Assembly: GCF_000340215.1 (NCBI RefSeq)
Contig: NW_006921533.1
Span: 745,616 to 809,615 of the forward strand
Length of the DNA: 64,000 nt
Source of the DNA: Pseudocercospora fijiensis CIRAD86
Lineage: Eukaryota; Ascomycota; Dothideomycetes; Mycosphaerellales; Mycosphaerellaceae
Direction: 5' to 3'
Program-made: the position numbers and the translations under genes
In this document: one piece after another, positions 10,261 to 21,378 of the stretch
Layout of the letters: every line of letters starts with the position of its first letter
How positions within the stretch are numbered: the stretch's first letter is position 1
The notes under the pieces: generated by a model
Database searches by the model: none
Seen by the model: the letters and a program-made list of their open reading frames with translations, nothing else
Told to the model about the DNA's origin: nothing

Positions 10261-10961
10261 GTACCATGCCACTGCCAAACAACTCTCACCCTCTCTGGAG
10301 AGTCGGAGACATGCAGACCGCACTTTCTGAATGATGAGCGCAAATGCTTCACTCAGCTGCAGCGTCAACATCACAAACAAAGATGCTAGTGGCGCAGGGA
10401 TAGCTGCTTCGCTTCGCCCGGCCCGGCAGACGCCCCATGCCGCTCCGCTGCGCTGTTGCCTGAAGTCACATCACGAATCACGGTCGCCATCACGTGCCAC
10501 TTGGGCGACGCGCGTGTTGCAAATTCACATGCATCTATTCTCGTCAACAGCAGAGCAGAGCACGCACAGTAGTATGATCCAGCGTCTGAATATGTCCGAG
10601 GGCTAGAACGCTTAAGCTTGACCAGGCAAAAGTCGATTTCAATACCACCTGTAATCCATGATTATCCGCAGTCCAGAACCACAGCAATGGCGATAGGCAC
10701 ATGCTTTGCTGACGGCTGACAAACTCACATTCTTGCTAGTCTGCCAGCGAATAGTCACCCGTCCGGTCTGGCCGATCGTGGAAGTGGAACGATGTGCAGT
10801 GCTGTCTGATGCATGCTGAGATTCGGAAAAGTCATCAATGCCCAAGTCATGTCTAGCGTTAATTTCTGGTCCGGAGCTCCACATGGTGGCCGCATATCAA
10901 GCACTGCTTCCCATGTAATCCCCAATCCTCCCCCATCTTCACCTTCCACCCTCGTCTGCCC
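10261..10961. promoter_or_regulatory. RdRP upstream region and TCTP 3' region
   Basis: These 701 bp separate two genes transcribed leftward, so they hold the RdRP promoter and 5' leader and the TCTP 3' UTR. Short ORFs on both strands resemble nothing. A 40-codon in-frame upstream extension of RdRP exists at 10261-10380 but is not favoured. Confidence 0.45.
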
Positions 10962-11657
10962 TTAGACCTTGACCTCCTTGAGACCGTGCTTCCATACCGT
11001 CACGAATGGCGTGACACCATCCTCACGGTAGTTGAGCAGGACGACCCTGAACAAATTAGTACGCGCCGCTCAACCAAAGAATCGTGCTTCCTGCACTACT
11101 CACATTCCATCCGGGTTCATCGACTCGCCGATGAAGAACTCGTAATCCTTGAAGTTGGCAACGATCTTCTTGGCAAAGCCTTGTGCGCCCTTCTCGAATT
11201 CCTTGATGGCCTCCTCGTCGGCACCATTCTCCTTCAGCTTCTCCTTGACAGTCTTCATGTATCCCTTGAGGTAGCTGAGGTAGCCCTTCTTGTCGAATGC
11301 CGTCTCATTGAGACGGAAAGAGTGGACGATATCGATCACAGTCTGTGCAGCATCATCGGCACCCTCCTCGGCCTCCTCGGCGGAAGCGTTGGCACCAGTG
11401 TTGACGTCGACCGGACCGATGGTGATTTTGCTGCAGTTAGCCTCGTATGCGACACCGTCGACCTCCTTGAGGTCGTAGGAGTCAGAGATGATCTCGTCAC
11501 CGGTGATGATGTCCTGCGGCAAGTTGCATCAGTTGAGGCGCTCCAAGTAATCAACCTGGGGAATCATTTTGTCTTCTAAAGCGGGGCGGCGGTCTGGTCT
11601 GCGTGAAGAGCCAAGAAGGCTTCGTTGCTACGGGAGACTCACGTTGTAGATAATCAT
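10962..11657 (-). CDS. TMA19: Translationally controlled tumour protein homologue (TCTP/TMA19), three exons
   Basis: TCTP is an abundant cytosolic, ribosome-associated protein linked to growth and stress responses. The exons are 11657-11643, 11513-11104 and 11046-10962, giving 169 aa, the usual length. Exon 1 is only 15 nt and encodes MIIYN. Intron 1 (11642-11514) opens GTGAGTCTCC and ends GCCGCAG; intron 2 (11103-11047) opens GTGAGTAGTG and ends TTCAG. Joined, the protein begins [20 protein letters not shown], has the basic helix region around [13 protein letters not shown], contains [20 protein letters not shown], and ends KHGLKEVKV. It is divergent from the uS8 gene. Confidence 0.95.
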
Positions 11658-12168
11658 GTTTGCGGTGTTGGGGAGAGACGGAGCCGGACCAACAAGGCGG
11701 GCAGTCAGGTCGAGGGTGTAAGGAATGGCAGCTGGTGATTATTGTCGGGTGGTGGGAAGCTGGGAACTCGAGAAAAATAGTGGACACAACAGGTGGAGAT
11801 GGAGGGGAATTCGTCTCGCAATGACCCTGGCCTCAGGCAGCCCAGAATCTCTTGGCACGCACGGCGAACTTTTGAGATTTCCACCCGCGCATTGCATGCA
11901 AGATTTGCTCGACCACAGCTGCACGTCTACAACCACCAGCTCGCCGTTCATTCACAGGTATGTCGATATCGCCGTGACTCCGTCAAGAGCCAGGGTCTGC
12001 GCTCATTGTATGCGATACAATGACACCGCAGCGCCTCGTCACTTCGAGCTGAAGAACCCTCTCGCGACCGGCAGGGCACTCTTCGCGCTCATGGGCTCTT
12101 GCTAATATGCTGAAAAAGGACACTCCCAGCCGCATCGCCGCTGAGAATCCACCGCCAACACCGTCACC
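11658..12168. promoter_or_regulatory. Divergent promoter between TCTP and ribosomal protein uS8
   Basis: This 511-bp interval drives two translation-linked, usually highly expressed genes in opposite directions. No canonical TATA is obvious. A shared promoter would fit co-regulation of translation genes, but that is inferred from arrangement only. Confidence 0.5.
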
Positions 12169-12800
12169 ATGGTCAAGACTTCCGTCCTCAACGATGCGCT
12201 CAACGCCATCAACAACGCCGAGAAGACCGGCAAGCGCCAGGTCCTGATCCGCCCATCCTCCAAGGTCATCGTCAAGTTCCTCCAGGTCATGCAGAAGCAC
12301 GGTAAGTCGTATCGCAATTGCCTTCAAATCAGCGCAAGAGGAGGCACTGGCGAGAACGTGGCGGCGGAAAGCACACACCGGGTTGATAACTAGGCAATGG
12401 TCTCAAAAGCTCCACGACCAACGCCCTTTAAGTGCTCGGGAGATTGAGATTTATTGGCAAGGATCTTACATGTCCTCGGAATTTCTGGCTGAAGAGGCAC
12501 TTTTAAATGTTTGCGACAATCACTGACTTGCTCTACTCAGGCTACATCGGCGAGTTCGAGGAGGTCGATGACCACCGCAACGGCAAGATTGTCATTCAGC
12601 TCAACGGCCGTCTCAACAAGACTGGTGTCATCTCTCCACGCTACAATGTCCAGCTCAATGACCTCGAGAAGTGGGTCGTCAGACTGCTTCCATCACGTCA
12701 GTTCGGCTACATCGTCCTCACCACCTCCGCCGGTATCATGGACCACGAGGAGGCTAGGAGAAAGCACGTCGCCGGCAAGATCATCGGTTTCTTCTACTAG
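12169..12800 (+). CDS. RPS22: 40S ribosomal protein uS8 (S22/S15a), two exons
   Basis: This is a small-subunit ribosomal protein that binds 18S rRNA. The exons are 12169-12301 and 12541-12800, giving 130 aa, exactly the family length. The 239-nt intron (12302-12540) opens GTAAGTCG and ends CTACTCAG and is the longest in the window. The protein reads [20 protein letters not shown] at the start, crosses the junction as [16 protein letters not shown], and ends [11 protein letters not shown]. Long first introns are common in fungal ribosomal protein genes. Confidence 0.96.
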
Positions 12801-14142
12801 ATGCAGAGTCATTACTTGTGGAGGATCTGATGTTGGCATGATGTGAGGATTTCATGAGCATAGCGCGGCGCATTTGTCTGTAGCTGCACGCATCAAAAGT
12901 TCATGTCATTACACACACAATCTTCTCAACAACTGATTGCTCAAGATCTAAGTTCTGGTGGCACCCATCTCACTACCTGTCCAGCTCTACCTCTACGACA
13001 TTCCCTCGAAACTCGCCCATACGTCCAGCACATGCGACAAACAACTTTGTCTCGTCCTTGCTCAACGCACACGCCCGAATTCGACCACACATTAACATAC
13101 GTATTCCCCTTCCCATCAAAACAAAAACTCATCACAAGACCAACCCAACTCCTACACCACCAAAAAATCTCCACCTTCCCTATTATCATCCACCTGAACC
13201 CTTCTTTCTTCTCTTCTCCTTAAGACTAGGTAGGTAAATGTATATACATATATCTCTTAAAATCCCCCTCCTCCTAAACCCCTTTAATATTTCCCTCGAT
13301 TTAGAGTAAAAGAGTCAAGTACAGTAGAAAGAAAAGAAAAGAAAAGAAAGAAAAAAACCTAAGAGAAAAATTTCAGTTATCGTATTACTATAACGTTTTA
13401 CTTTAAAAATTTTTATACTACTACTACGACTACTTTTTTTTAGTAAGTTATAATTCGAATCGATACGAAAAGAAATTTTTCGGATTCGAATACTTACTCT
13501 TACTCTACTTCTTTTTTTTCGAGGATTAGGATTTTAGTAGGTAAGAGAAGAGAAGATGAAAAAAGAGTAAGGGAGATTTTAGAACTTGGCTTATGTCTGC
13601 GAAGGGGGAGGGAAAGGATCTAGGGTGAGCTGAGATGAGTGGAATGGAGTGTGGATCTGGAGATGTGATGGTGTTTGGGTTGATGGAGGAGGAGATGCTG
13701 TGAAGATGATGGGGATGTAGAGGGCAGGAGGGGAAGGGGTGGAGTTTGAAGGGCAAGGCGTGGAAGTGAAGTCTTGGAAATGGCGAGGAGGTTGGGTTTT
13801 CGGGAGGGAAGGAGATGTCGTGTGTTGTATGTGGGATTTTCTTTTAAGTTTTCATTTGTAGGGTTCATGTCTTACGGTTCTTTTTTTTTTCAGGGTAGTG
13901 TCGCGCAGTACTGCAAAGAGTACTCAATCAAGACCACGACGCGATCAGGACTCGAATAAGATGTTGTGCTCGACATTGCAGGAAACTCGTACTTGCTCAG
14001 AAGACATGAGAGCAGTTTCTTCAAGAGGAGAGAAGCTATTGAGAAGCCTTAAACAAGTACCAATTTTTCACCCGTCCATTCTGTGTTTGAATTTTTCATG
14101 CCTCCGCTCGCTCGCTGCCTTGGATATGTGAGAAATTTCCAC
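12801..14142. other. Intergenic region with AT-rich, CpA-poor block
   Basis: This 1.34-kb interval lies between uS8 and the protease gene. The left part is the uS8 3' flank. About 13210-13560 is AT-rich with A/G tracts (13328-13366), TACTACTAC runs and repeated TTCGAAT/TTCGGATTCGAA words, and low CpA/TpG, suggesting an old degraded repeat. The right part is ordinary sequence. I see no gene. Confidence 0.5.
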
Positions 14143-15658
14143 TCAGACCTCTAAGACCTTTCGAAGAGGCAGCGGAGGACGAACCACCACTGGATCACTG
14201 TTTCCAATCTTGATCGTCATAGTCCTTGGCTCCACTTTCCTCTTCACCTTGGCGTCAGATTCATCATCGGAGTCGTCTTCACCAGAGTCAGATCCAAAGT
14301 CTTCAGGCAATCTGTGTACGGCTGTCCAGTCGTTGCCAGTATTGCCCTCCCTGGCATTACGATTCTGCTGCGTGTCAACGGCATACAGCGTTGCGATTCT
14401 GGCGACGTCTCCTTCAGTGATTCTTGCTTCGTTCTTGCTGCCGCCCATGATGATTTCGGAGCCATCTCGACGTTTCAGAACCCAATGTCGTTGTGTCGAG
14501 TCCATGCTCGCCATTCCGGAGTCGTAGATCATGATGCCTGATTCAAAGGTCAGCACTGCATCATCGATGGTATCAAAAGTCTTGTACTCACTGTCAAGAT
14601 CAAAAGTGTGAGACCATTCAGTACGCTGCATCCTGGTTTTATATAGAATGTCACCATCGAAGTCGAACTGATCCGCTCTAAGAAAGTCTGCCAGCTCTGG
14701 AAAGTACTTCTCCGCAAAAGTCCAGCTCGAGCAAACTCTGGCCATTTTCTGATCTTTTGAAGCACCTGACATGCCAGCCTGCGCAAAGAGCCCAAACTCA
14801 TCGGCATCGACTTCGTTGCGAACTTCAAAGTAGCCTCTGACGTATCGACAAGTGAAAACGAGGCTTTGATCGCGGTCAGGTCGCTGGTGTTCGTGATGCA
14901 GTCCCATGGCATGTCCTAGCACATCGATTAGTACAAATTCATAATACAGCTGGAAAAGCTCATTCTGAGCGCAGTTTACCGAGTTCATGGGTGAGATCTC
15001 GACTGGCCGAATCGAAGCCTCTATCGGGATGCGTTGGCTCATATGCGCAAAAGCGTAATTGGTGTCTCCATGGTCGGTCAGGCTCGTCATCGGCAATATA
15101 CTCGTAACCAAGCGTCGTTGATGTCTCGCACTCCGGGCTGTCATTAAAGTCATCGTCGCCGTCTTTGGTTTCATCAGATATCACCAGAGTATCCTTTCGG
15201 ACTCTCCCAGAAAGGCAAAGACAGTCTGGCTTGAGCTGACCATCCTCGTCTCTTGGACATCCAGGATCCGGCTCAATGGACAGAGAAGATACTTGTCCTT
15301 GCGGATTCATCATGGCTGCGGCCCACGCTGCCTGTGCCACCTCCATTAAAGGTCCAAGGTTTCTCGCTGATCTCGCGTTGTCGTAGCAGTATCGCACAGG
15401 TCGCTTTGGTGGGCTACTGCAAGTCCTAGGCCATGGATAAATGTAGGGAAGCTGCATGACACCGGCGCTTGGGAGTTCAGGGATGGAGAGCCAGCGCTTA
15501 AAGAAGCTGCCCGATGTTTCATTGAGCTCCTCGTGCCAGATTGTTACATTGCTCGCCGATGATGGTCCGTGGAACCCTGGTGCTGCTCTCTGCAAAGGTG
15601 AATGAGCCAGCGCGACTACAGCCGCGCAACACACAAGTAAGGCCATTTGGAAGTTCAT
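14143..15658 (-). CDS. Secreted astacin-like zinc metallopeptidase (M12A type), two exons
   Basis: The exons are 15658-14980 and 14915-14143, giving 483 aa. The 64-nt intron (14979-14916) opens GTAAACTGCG, ends TGCTAG and splits the glycine codon inside the active site. The joined sequence reads HELGHAMGLHHEHQRPDRD, a full HExxHxxGxxH zinc motif with the astacin-type continuation. A Met-turn candidate, SGIMIYDSGM, follows about 120 residues later. The N-terminus MNFQMALLVCCAAVVALAHS is a clear signal peptide, so the enzyme should be secreted. About 200 Cys-containing residues precede the catalytic site and an acidic Ser/Asp-rich tail follows it. The substrate is unknown; a secreted nutritional or host-interaction protease is possible. 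Confidence 0.82.
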
Positions 15659-15955
15659 AGTGAAGATTGGTATCGGAAGCTGTCGAGTAACTGCGCTTCA
15701 GGGAGGTGTGGCAGGCTGCTTGCCTCGAGGTCGAGGTCTACCGCACTGGTGTCCGGCTATAGTAAGTGGTCGCTCTTTTGAAAAGTATGGCTTCGGTGGG
15801 ATTGCACCTAGCGAGGAAGAAGTTTCGATGAACTGGTAGCTGGTGGTGCGCTGGCGCTTCAGGCTTGTGAGGTGTCTGCCTGTGACGGCTTGTGCATGGC
15901 TCGTGTCATTTGTGTCCAGGTGACTGCCGGTCTGCTGCGCATGATCGTGCTGGTC
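15659..15955. promoter_or_regulatory. Upstream region of the protease gene, left of the gap
   Basis: About 300 bp between the protease start codon and the assembly gap. It should contain the core promoter. No recognisable element is seen. Confidence 0.35.
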
Positions 15956-16055
15956 NNNNNNNNNNNNNNNNNNNNNNNNNNNNNNNNNNNNNNNNNNNNN
16001 NNNNNNNNNNNNNNNNNNNNNNNNNNNNNNNNNNNNNNNNNNNNNNNNNNNNNNN
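15956..16055. other. Assembly gap (100 N)
   Basis: Exactly 100 unknown bases. The round number suggests a scaffolding gap of unknown true size. Flanking sequence is ordinary, with no repeat visible at either edge. Confidence 0.99.
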
Positions 16056-17196
16056 AAGACTCTGCATGTGACAAAGCCATATCTGAAGTGAGTGCAAGCA
16101 CTTCGTGGGCTCACTTGCAGCAGCTATTGCCTTTTCAATCTAAGGCAATTCATGCCTGAAGCATTCGCAAAAGTCTTCGATGGTAGTTGAGGTGCTCAGT
16201 GACCATGACAAGGCTGCAGATGTACATGGTCTGCGCATCACTAGTCGCCTCTTGAAGGCTGATTTTCAGGTCACAGCCTTGTCACGGAATGGAGAGAAAA
16301 GCACGGCCGCATTGGAAACGGCAGGCGCTTGGGCCTGGTGAAGCCGGTTGTTCGTGCTTGTTGGCGATGCGCGGTGGTGGAGGAGCTTCTCCAGGCCCAG
16401 CAAGCAAACATTGTACGATCAACGTGTAGGGGGACAAAGTTTGTACGAGACATTATTGATGAGTGAGATACACGATCACCTGATGGACTAGTACACGTAC
16501 ACAGTAGCGGGCAGCGGCTGGGATGCAGCTGGCACAACCCCACGCTAAGAGGAGGCTGAGGAGGCTCTGGGATGGGCACGGCATGGCATGGCATGGCGAA
16601 CGATGTGAACCTTTCACGCGCCGTCGTCTGCGTCGTCAGTAGCCCGATCATGAAATTGCCAGCAGTTCCGCGGCGGTGCATTCTCGTGTCATTATTCTTT
16701 CCTTGCGACAATTTTAGTTGGCGCATTGGGCAGTCCGATGAGTAGGCGTGGTGCGAGCGGCTGGCTGAAGAGGGGCAAGCCCAAGCCCACACCATTCGAC
16801 GCAACCTCGACGGTCTCGACCACCACCACATCCTCCCCCTGACACACACAACGACTGCACGCTTACCACTGTTGTTTGCCATCATCACCGCAAACTGATC
16901 TCCTGGAAAGCGCTCGATCAACCATTGGACGGCGGCCTGCAGGCTTCGCGACACGAGACGGAGGGCTGCTTCGCAAAGAGCACGTGGACATCCCTCGAGG
17001 CCGTGTCTGCTTGCTGCGACATACATAAAGCCTCGAGTCCTCGTCGCTGCCTTCCAGACGGCATCATACGCGGAATCCACACACTTCCTCTACCATCCGA
17101 ACATCCCATAATTCGAGGCCAATGCCCCTGCAATAGCGAGCACCCGAGACAAGCGCACGGCAAGACGGACGGACGGCTGCATGCGCGTGCGCACCC
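16056..17196. other. Intergenic region upstream of PDE1
   Basis: This 1.1-kb region precedes the PDE1 start codon. It has an ATGGC pentamer run at about 16575-16598 and CpG-rich sequence approaching 17196. Long antisense frames are mirror frames of GC-rich DNA. It probably carries the PDE1 promoter and 5' leader. Confidence 0.45.
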
Positions 17197-19041
17197 ATGA
17201 AAGACACGCGAGATGCGGCATCGGGCTCAGACATAGGGCTGGATGGCCAGAAGCCTGCTCTGCAGGTAATCTGTCTTGGCTCCAGCGGTGGGCCGAGCGA
17301 GGAGAATGTCTCAGGCTTCTTGGTGCGGTCGTTGGCGAGTGAGTGGTCCAAGAATTCGATGCTGGCCGTCGATGCCGGATCACACCTCGCGCCTATCATA
17401 CGCATATTGGAACGCGATTTCCCCAGCATAAGTGCCGATCCGAGCAGAAGCGGCGCAAATGGAGGCAATACATCAAATGGTGGAGGCAGACCCGTGCCAG
17501 TAAATGGTCGAACTCCCTCTCCTCTAGACGACAATGAGCAGGCCAAACTAGAACCGAAGATACTAAAATCCGGCCCTTTCGCAGGGTTGAAGTTTCCGAA
17601 TGAGTCCGCGAGGGCGAATGCTTTACATGTTTTGAGGACCTATATTTCGACTTATCTGATCACCCACCCACATCTAGATCACCTTTCTGGTTTTGCCATC
17701 AACACGGCTGCATTCGCTGCTACCTCGAAGCCTAAGACACTTGCGGCCTTGCCAAGCACTGTCGATGCGATCAAGACTCACATCTTCAACGACGTGATAT
17801 GGCCCAATCTAAGCGATGAAGACGGCGGGGTCGGTTTCGTCACATTCCAACGTCTGAAAGAGGGAGGTGATGTCATGGTCGGCGAAGGTGAAGGGAGAGG
17901 ATATATCGAAGTATGCGATGGTTTGGGTACACGCGCATTCAAAGTATCGCACGGCGTCTGCACCAAAAGCCCACCAAGCCACCGTCACCGAGGTAGCATT
18001 GCTGGAATTTCCGACTCGCAGGTCCCGCCGTACAATGGATCGATCCAAGGGACGTCGCAAGATCCTGTTTCTGCAGCGACTATGGGCAGGTCGCTCTCGA
18101 TATCTGCAATGCAATCGCAGCCTGGAACTCCAGGTGGTACCAGACACAGTTTTCATGGTCAGAGTCATCCCTCACCGCACTTGCACGATTCACCCGACTA
18201 CGCTTGCGTTGTGGACAGCGCGGCATACTTCTTACGAGACGAGCAAACACAACGCGAGGTTCTGATATTTGGTGATGTCGAGCCTGACTCTCTATCGCTC
18301 AGTCCGAGGACACATATCGTCTGGCAAGAGGCTGCGCGAAAGATTGCACAAGGTGTCCTGGGTGGTGTCTTCATCGAATGCAGCTACGACGACAGTCAGG
18401 CCGATCCAGTACTATTTGGTCACCTCAACCCCAAGCATCTCATTGCCGAACTGCAGAACCTGGCCAGCATGGTTTCCGACGCGAAAGCAGCGCGTGTTGC
18501 AGAGAAAACCGGCAAGAAACGAAAACGATCGGAGCTTGGCTTTGTCTCTGCTGTAAATGGACTGGATCATGCAAAGACATCCCTTCCCGAAAGCGCTCAG
18601 AAGCGTAACAAGCATCTAGCGAACACGTCAACACCGGATGACAGACGTCGAAGCAGCGCTCCCGATCATCGCATATCCGAAATATCAAGCACCTCCACTC
18701 GAACAAACGCTTCTACATCTCCCTCAATAGATTCCATGAAGCATTACCAATTCCAACCACCCTATAACGACTCGGAGCACATTACGGAACCTGGGACCTC
18801 ACCACGATCCCTCGCTTTCCCGCGTTCAATCGACGGCATCGACAGCGCGCCTGACGAACTCCCGCTTACCGGCATTCGAATAATCATAATACACATCAAA
18901 GATACCCTGAAAGATGGCCCGCACGTGAGCGAAAATATTTTAGCACAGTTGCAAGAGCATGAGGCAGGGCTGCGTGAACAAAGTCTGGGGTTGGGCTGTG
19001 AATTCATCATTAGTCAGAGTGGTGAAAGTTATTGGTTCTGA
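17197..19041 (+). CDS. PDE1: Class II (low-affinity) 3',5'-cyclic nucleotide phosphodiesterase
   Basis: This enzyme hydrolyses cAMP and damps PKA signalling in the cytosol. It is 614 aa in one exon from the ATG at 17197. The fold is metallo-beta-lactamase-like; the metal signature THPHLDHLSGF lies at about residues 154-164. The N-terminus carries LQVICLGSSGGPSEENVSGFLV, and YACVVDSAAYFLR and GVFIECSYDDSQ mark later metal-binding strands. It ends with the conserved IIHIKDTLKDG and CEFIISQSGESYWF. Two low-complexity insertions, at about residues 265-335 and 440-555, make it longer than yeast PDE1, as in many filamentous fungi. Confidence 0.92.
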   Translation: MKDTRDAASGSDIGLDGQKPALQVICLGSSGGPSEENVSGFLVRSLASEWSKNSMLAVDAGSHLAPIIRILERDFPSISADPSRSGANGGNTSNGGGRPVPVNGRTPSPLDDNEQAKLEPKILKSGPFAGLKFPNESARANALHVLRTYISTYLITHPHLDHLSGFAINTAAFAATSKPKTLAALPSTVDAIKTHIFNDVIWPNLSDEDGGVGFVTFQRLKEGGDVMVGEGEGRGYIEVCDGLGTRAFKVSHGVCTKSPPSHRHRGSIAGISDSQVPPYNGSIQGTSQDPVSAATMGRSLSISAMQSQPGTPGGTRHSFHGQSHPSPHLHDSPDYACVVDSAAYFLRDEQTQREVLIFGDVEPDSLSLSPRTHIVWQEAARKIAQGVLGGVFIECSYDDSQADPVLFGHLNPKHLIAELQNLASMVSDAKAARVAEKTGKKRKRSELGFVSAVNGLDHAKTSLPESAQKRNKHLANTSTPDDRRRSSAPDHRISEISSTSTRTNASTSPSIDSMKHYQFQPPYNDSEHITEPGTSPRSLAFPRSIDGIDSAPDELPLTGIRIIIIHIKDTLKDGPHVSENILAQLQEHEAGLREQSLGLGCEFIISQSGESYWF

Positions 19042-20854
19042 GCAATTTGGGTCGGTGATGCTCTAGCTTTTGGTGCAGAGTAGAGCAGAGTACTGTACTG
19101 TACTGTACTCGACGAACGAACGAACACCCGACCGACCGACCGATTTGCTTTTTCGGGGGATCTGCAAGCCTCGAATAAATACCCGGATGGATGGATATAT
19201 GTTTTTGATGAGGCGTTTAAGCGGCGTGGTATGAGAAGCTTTCAGGTTCCTATTTTTTTTGGAGGGGGGAACGGCATTTTATGGGGACGGGCACATGGGT
19301 GAATGGAGAACCATGTGGTTTTTATTATCATCATGATGGGAGGGAAGGGCACGCTCACGCTGACAGGTAATGAAAGGAGTACCGGTGTTTGGCGGCGTTG
19401 TGTTGTATACACTGTGGTGTTTGTTGATCATGAGTTGTTGTTTACTTCGCCGAATGTTTGATGCCGGTGTATATATTTTTTTCGAATCTATACATATGAC
19501 TTTTGATATAGATCGGTCTGCCCGAGTGGTATGAATGAAATGTCCATATCTCGGCTAGAAAAGAAGCTACAAAAAATAAGTCTATGATTGAATGGTGCGC
19601 GATTTCGCCTCTCGGGCCATGTTTTTACGTGCTCGGAGTCACAGAGCTGGATCAAGTGAGGTAAGGTGAGGTCAGCTTTTTTTTTATTAATGTTCCACGA
19701 ATTAGAAAGAAGGCTTGAAGAGTTGTTCGAAGAAAGTGAAACGCCGTCTTTTTTACCCTTGGTGAAGTTAGAGGTATGATGATGATGATGACTTTTGCCC
19801 GCCAATGGACTTCTCTTGATGCTTTTCGCTGTATGCCGCCGCTACGAAATGCAAAGCTTGGAGCACGACAGCTATGCAGGTCGAAGTTGCAGGGGAGGTG
19901 TTGTAGAGCTCTACTACGAAAAAGTGGCCCGAGGATGGCGCAACGCAGCTGCGGGAATAATGGGGGCGATGGCGACGTCGGATGGCGGGGTATTCTAGAT
20001 GGTGTACTTTTGTTAGCAATGAAGGTGTGATTATTGATCGTGTGTCCGGGCGGTGAAGAGGCGTGTGGTAGATGTTGTTGATGAAAGGCGAAGATGTTGT
20101 TCCGGATGCTCGAAATGCTTGAGTTTTCCTACTGGTACAATACCCACCAGGCCATTGAGTTGATGTACGCATCGAGCTACACCTTGCACCCAAAGCTTCG
20201 GAGTTTGCAGCAGCTGTCGATGAGCATGTGATGTGAAGGGCGCGAACGAGGTATTTCACGTGAATACTGGTGAGGAGGTACGTAGGCTGCTGCGATGCTG
20301 ACTTCAGCGAGTGGTGTTTCAGGCTTGAGGCCGACAGCAAACAACATCATCCTTCAGTAGTGTTAGCAGGCATCTCGATTGGCAAGTCAGGCCTGACCAC
20401 GCGCAATCCCTGAATGCATGTCGTAGGCTCGGGGGGGGGCGCAGGCGAGCTGTGATTTGCCGAGTTGAGATGCATGGACTCGCCATGGAGGACTCGACGG
20501 CTCCCGTCAAGGAACCCAGAATAAGAGCAGAGGCCGATGTTGAGGCAGCTGCGCGTTGCATGAGAACTGTGCAGCGGCCAGGCAGGCAAGGCAATCCTGT
20601 GCTGCTTGCCGCCGTCGACGGTCGAGGAAGCGTGCAGCGTCCTATTCTGTTTCAGGACACGGGATACCTCGCAAGCCTAAACTCTGTTTCCTCTCCATCT
20701 CTAGCGTGGCATTGATGCATTTTGGTATAATGCAATGCCACGGCAGTGCGGCGATGTGGATGGGATTTTCGTGGATTTTCCATGCTCTGTGTCAGCTGCA
20801 CCGCGGGAACTGCAGGACATGTCCACCGCGCGCGTTCGTGTGCTGCGCGCGGTG

Positions 20855-20888
<34 letters not shown>

Positions 20889-20889
20889 C
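20855..20889. repeat. Hexanucleotide run (CCTGTG)n
   Basis: Five to six perfect CCTGTG units in intergenic DNA. No gene association. Confidence 0.85.
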
Positions 20890-21340
20890 CAGGCACAACG
20901 GGAGGCTCAGGGCTCAATCGAGCCTAGAGTGCTGCAAGTCGCGAGCCCTTCGGACGACCAGCTCACCCGAGACTACTGATCGCGACATCATCAGTAGTCA
21001 GAATGGGGAGGAAGTCGCTAGGTCATAGGAAGGGTGAGAAGTAGTAGTGCAGTGCAGTTCGTGAGAAGATAATGGGCGGATGAGCATCATGCCATATGAT
21101 ATCGTCGATGGGCCAGTCGTGTTCTCAGCACTGTACAGCAGTAGTATCCACACAACCAGAGGCGCGCGAGAGTAGCCCGTGCCTCTCGTGGCTAGTCGGG
21201 TCGATCTGGCGTTGGCGTTGGCGTGTTCGTGTCGGCGGATGAGGAGGAGCACAGTGCACAGCAGAGAAGAAGGGTGGTGCCGGTGTGTCACGCCCGCTGG
21301 CCTTTTTTTCGCGTGCGATCACCGCCATTGCATCGAACGG

Positions 21341-21345
21341 CGGCA

Positions 21346-21376
<31 letters not shown>

Positions 21377-21378
21377 CG
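21341..21378. repeat. Trinucleotide run (CAG)n/(CAA)n
   Basis: About nine CAG units followed by CAA units, non-coding as far as can be judged, in the far upstream leader of the Bni4-like gene. Confidence 0.9.

Noticed and set aside
10261..10380. N-terminal extension of the RdRP
   Set aside because: Residues look like translated leader; MARKRKSSEMEP is a more plausible start.
15698..16159. ORFs running through the N block
   Set aside because: They are open only because unknown bases cannot encode stops; the flanking residues match nothing.
19768..20340. 190-codon minus-strand frame
   Set aside because: Low complexity, no domain pattern, overlapped by open frames on the other strand in a microsatellite-rich region.
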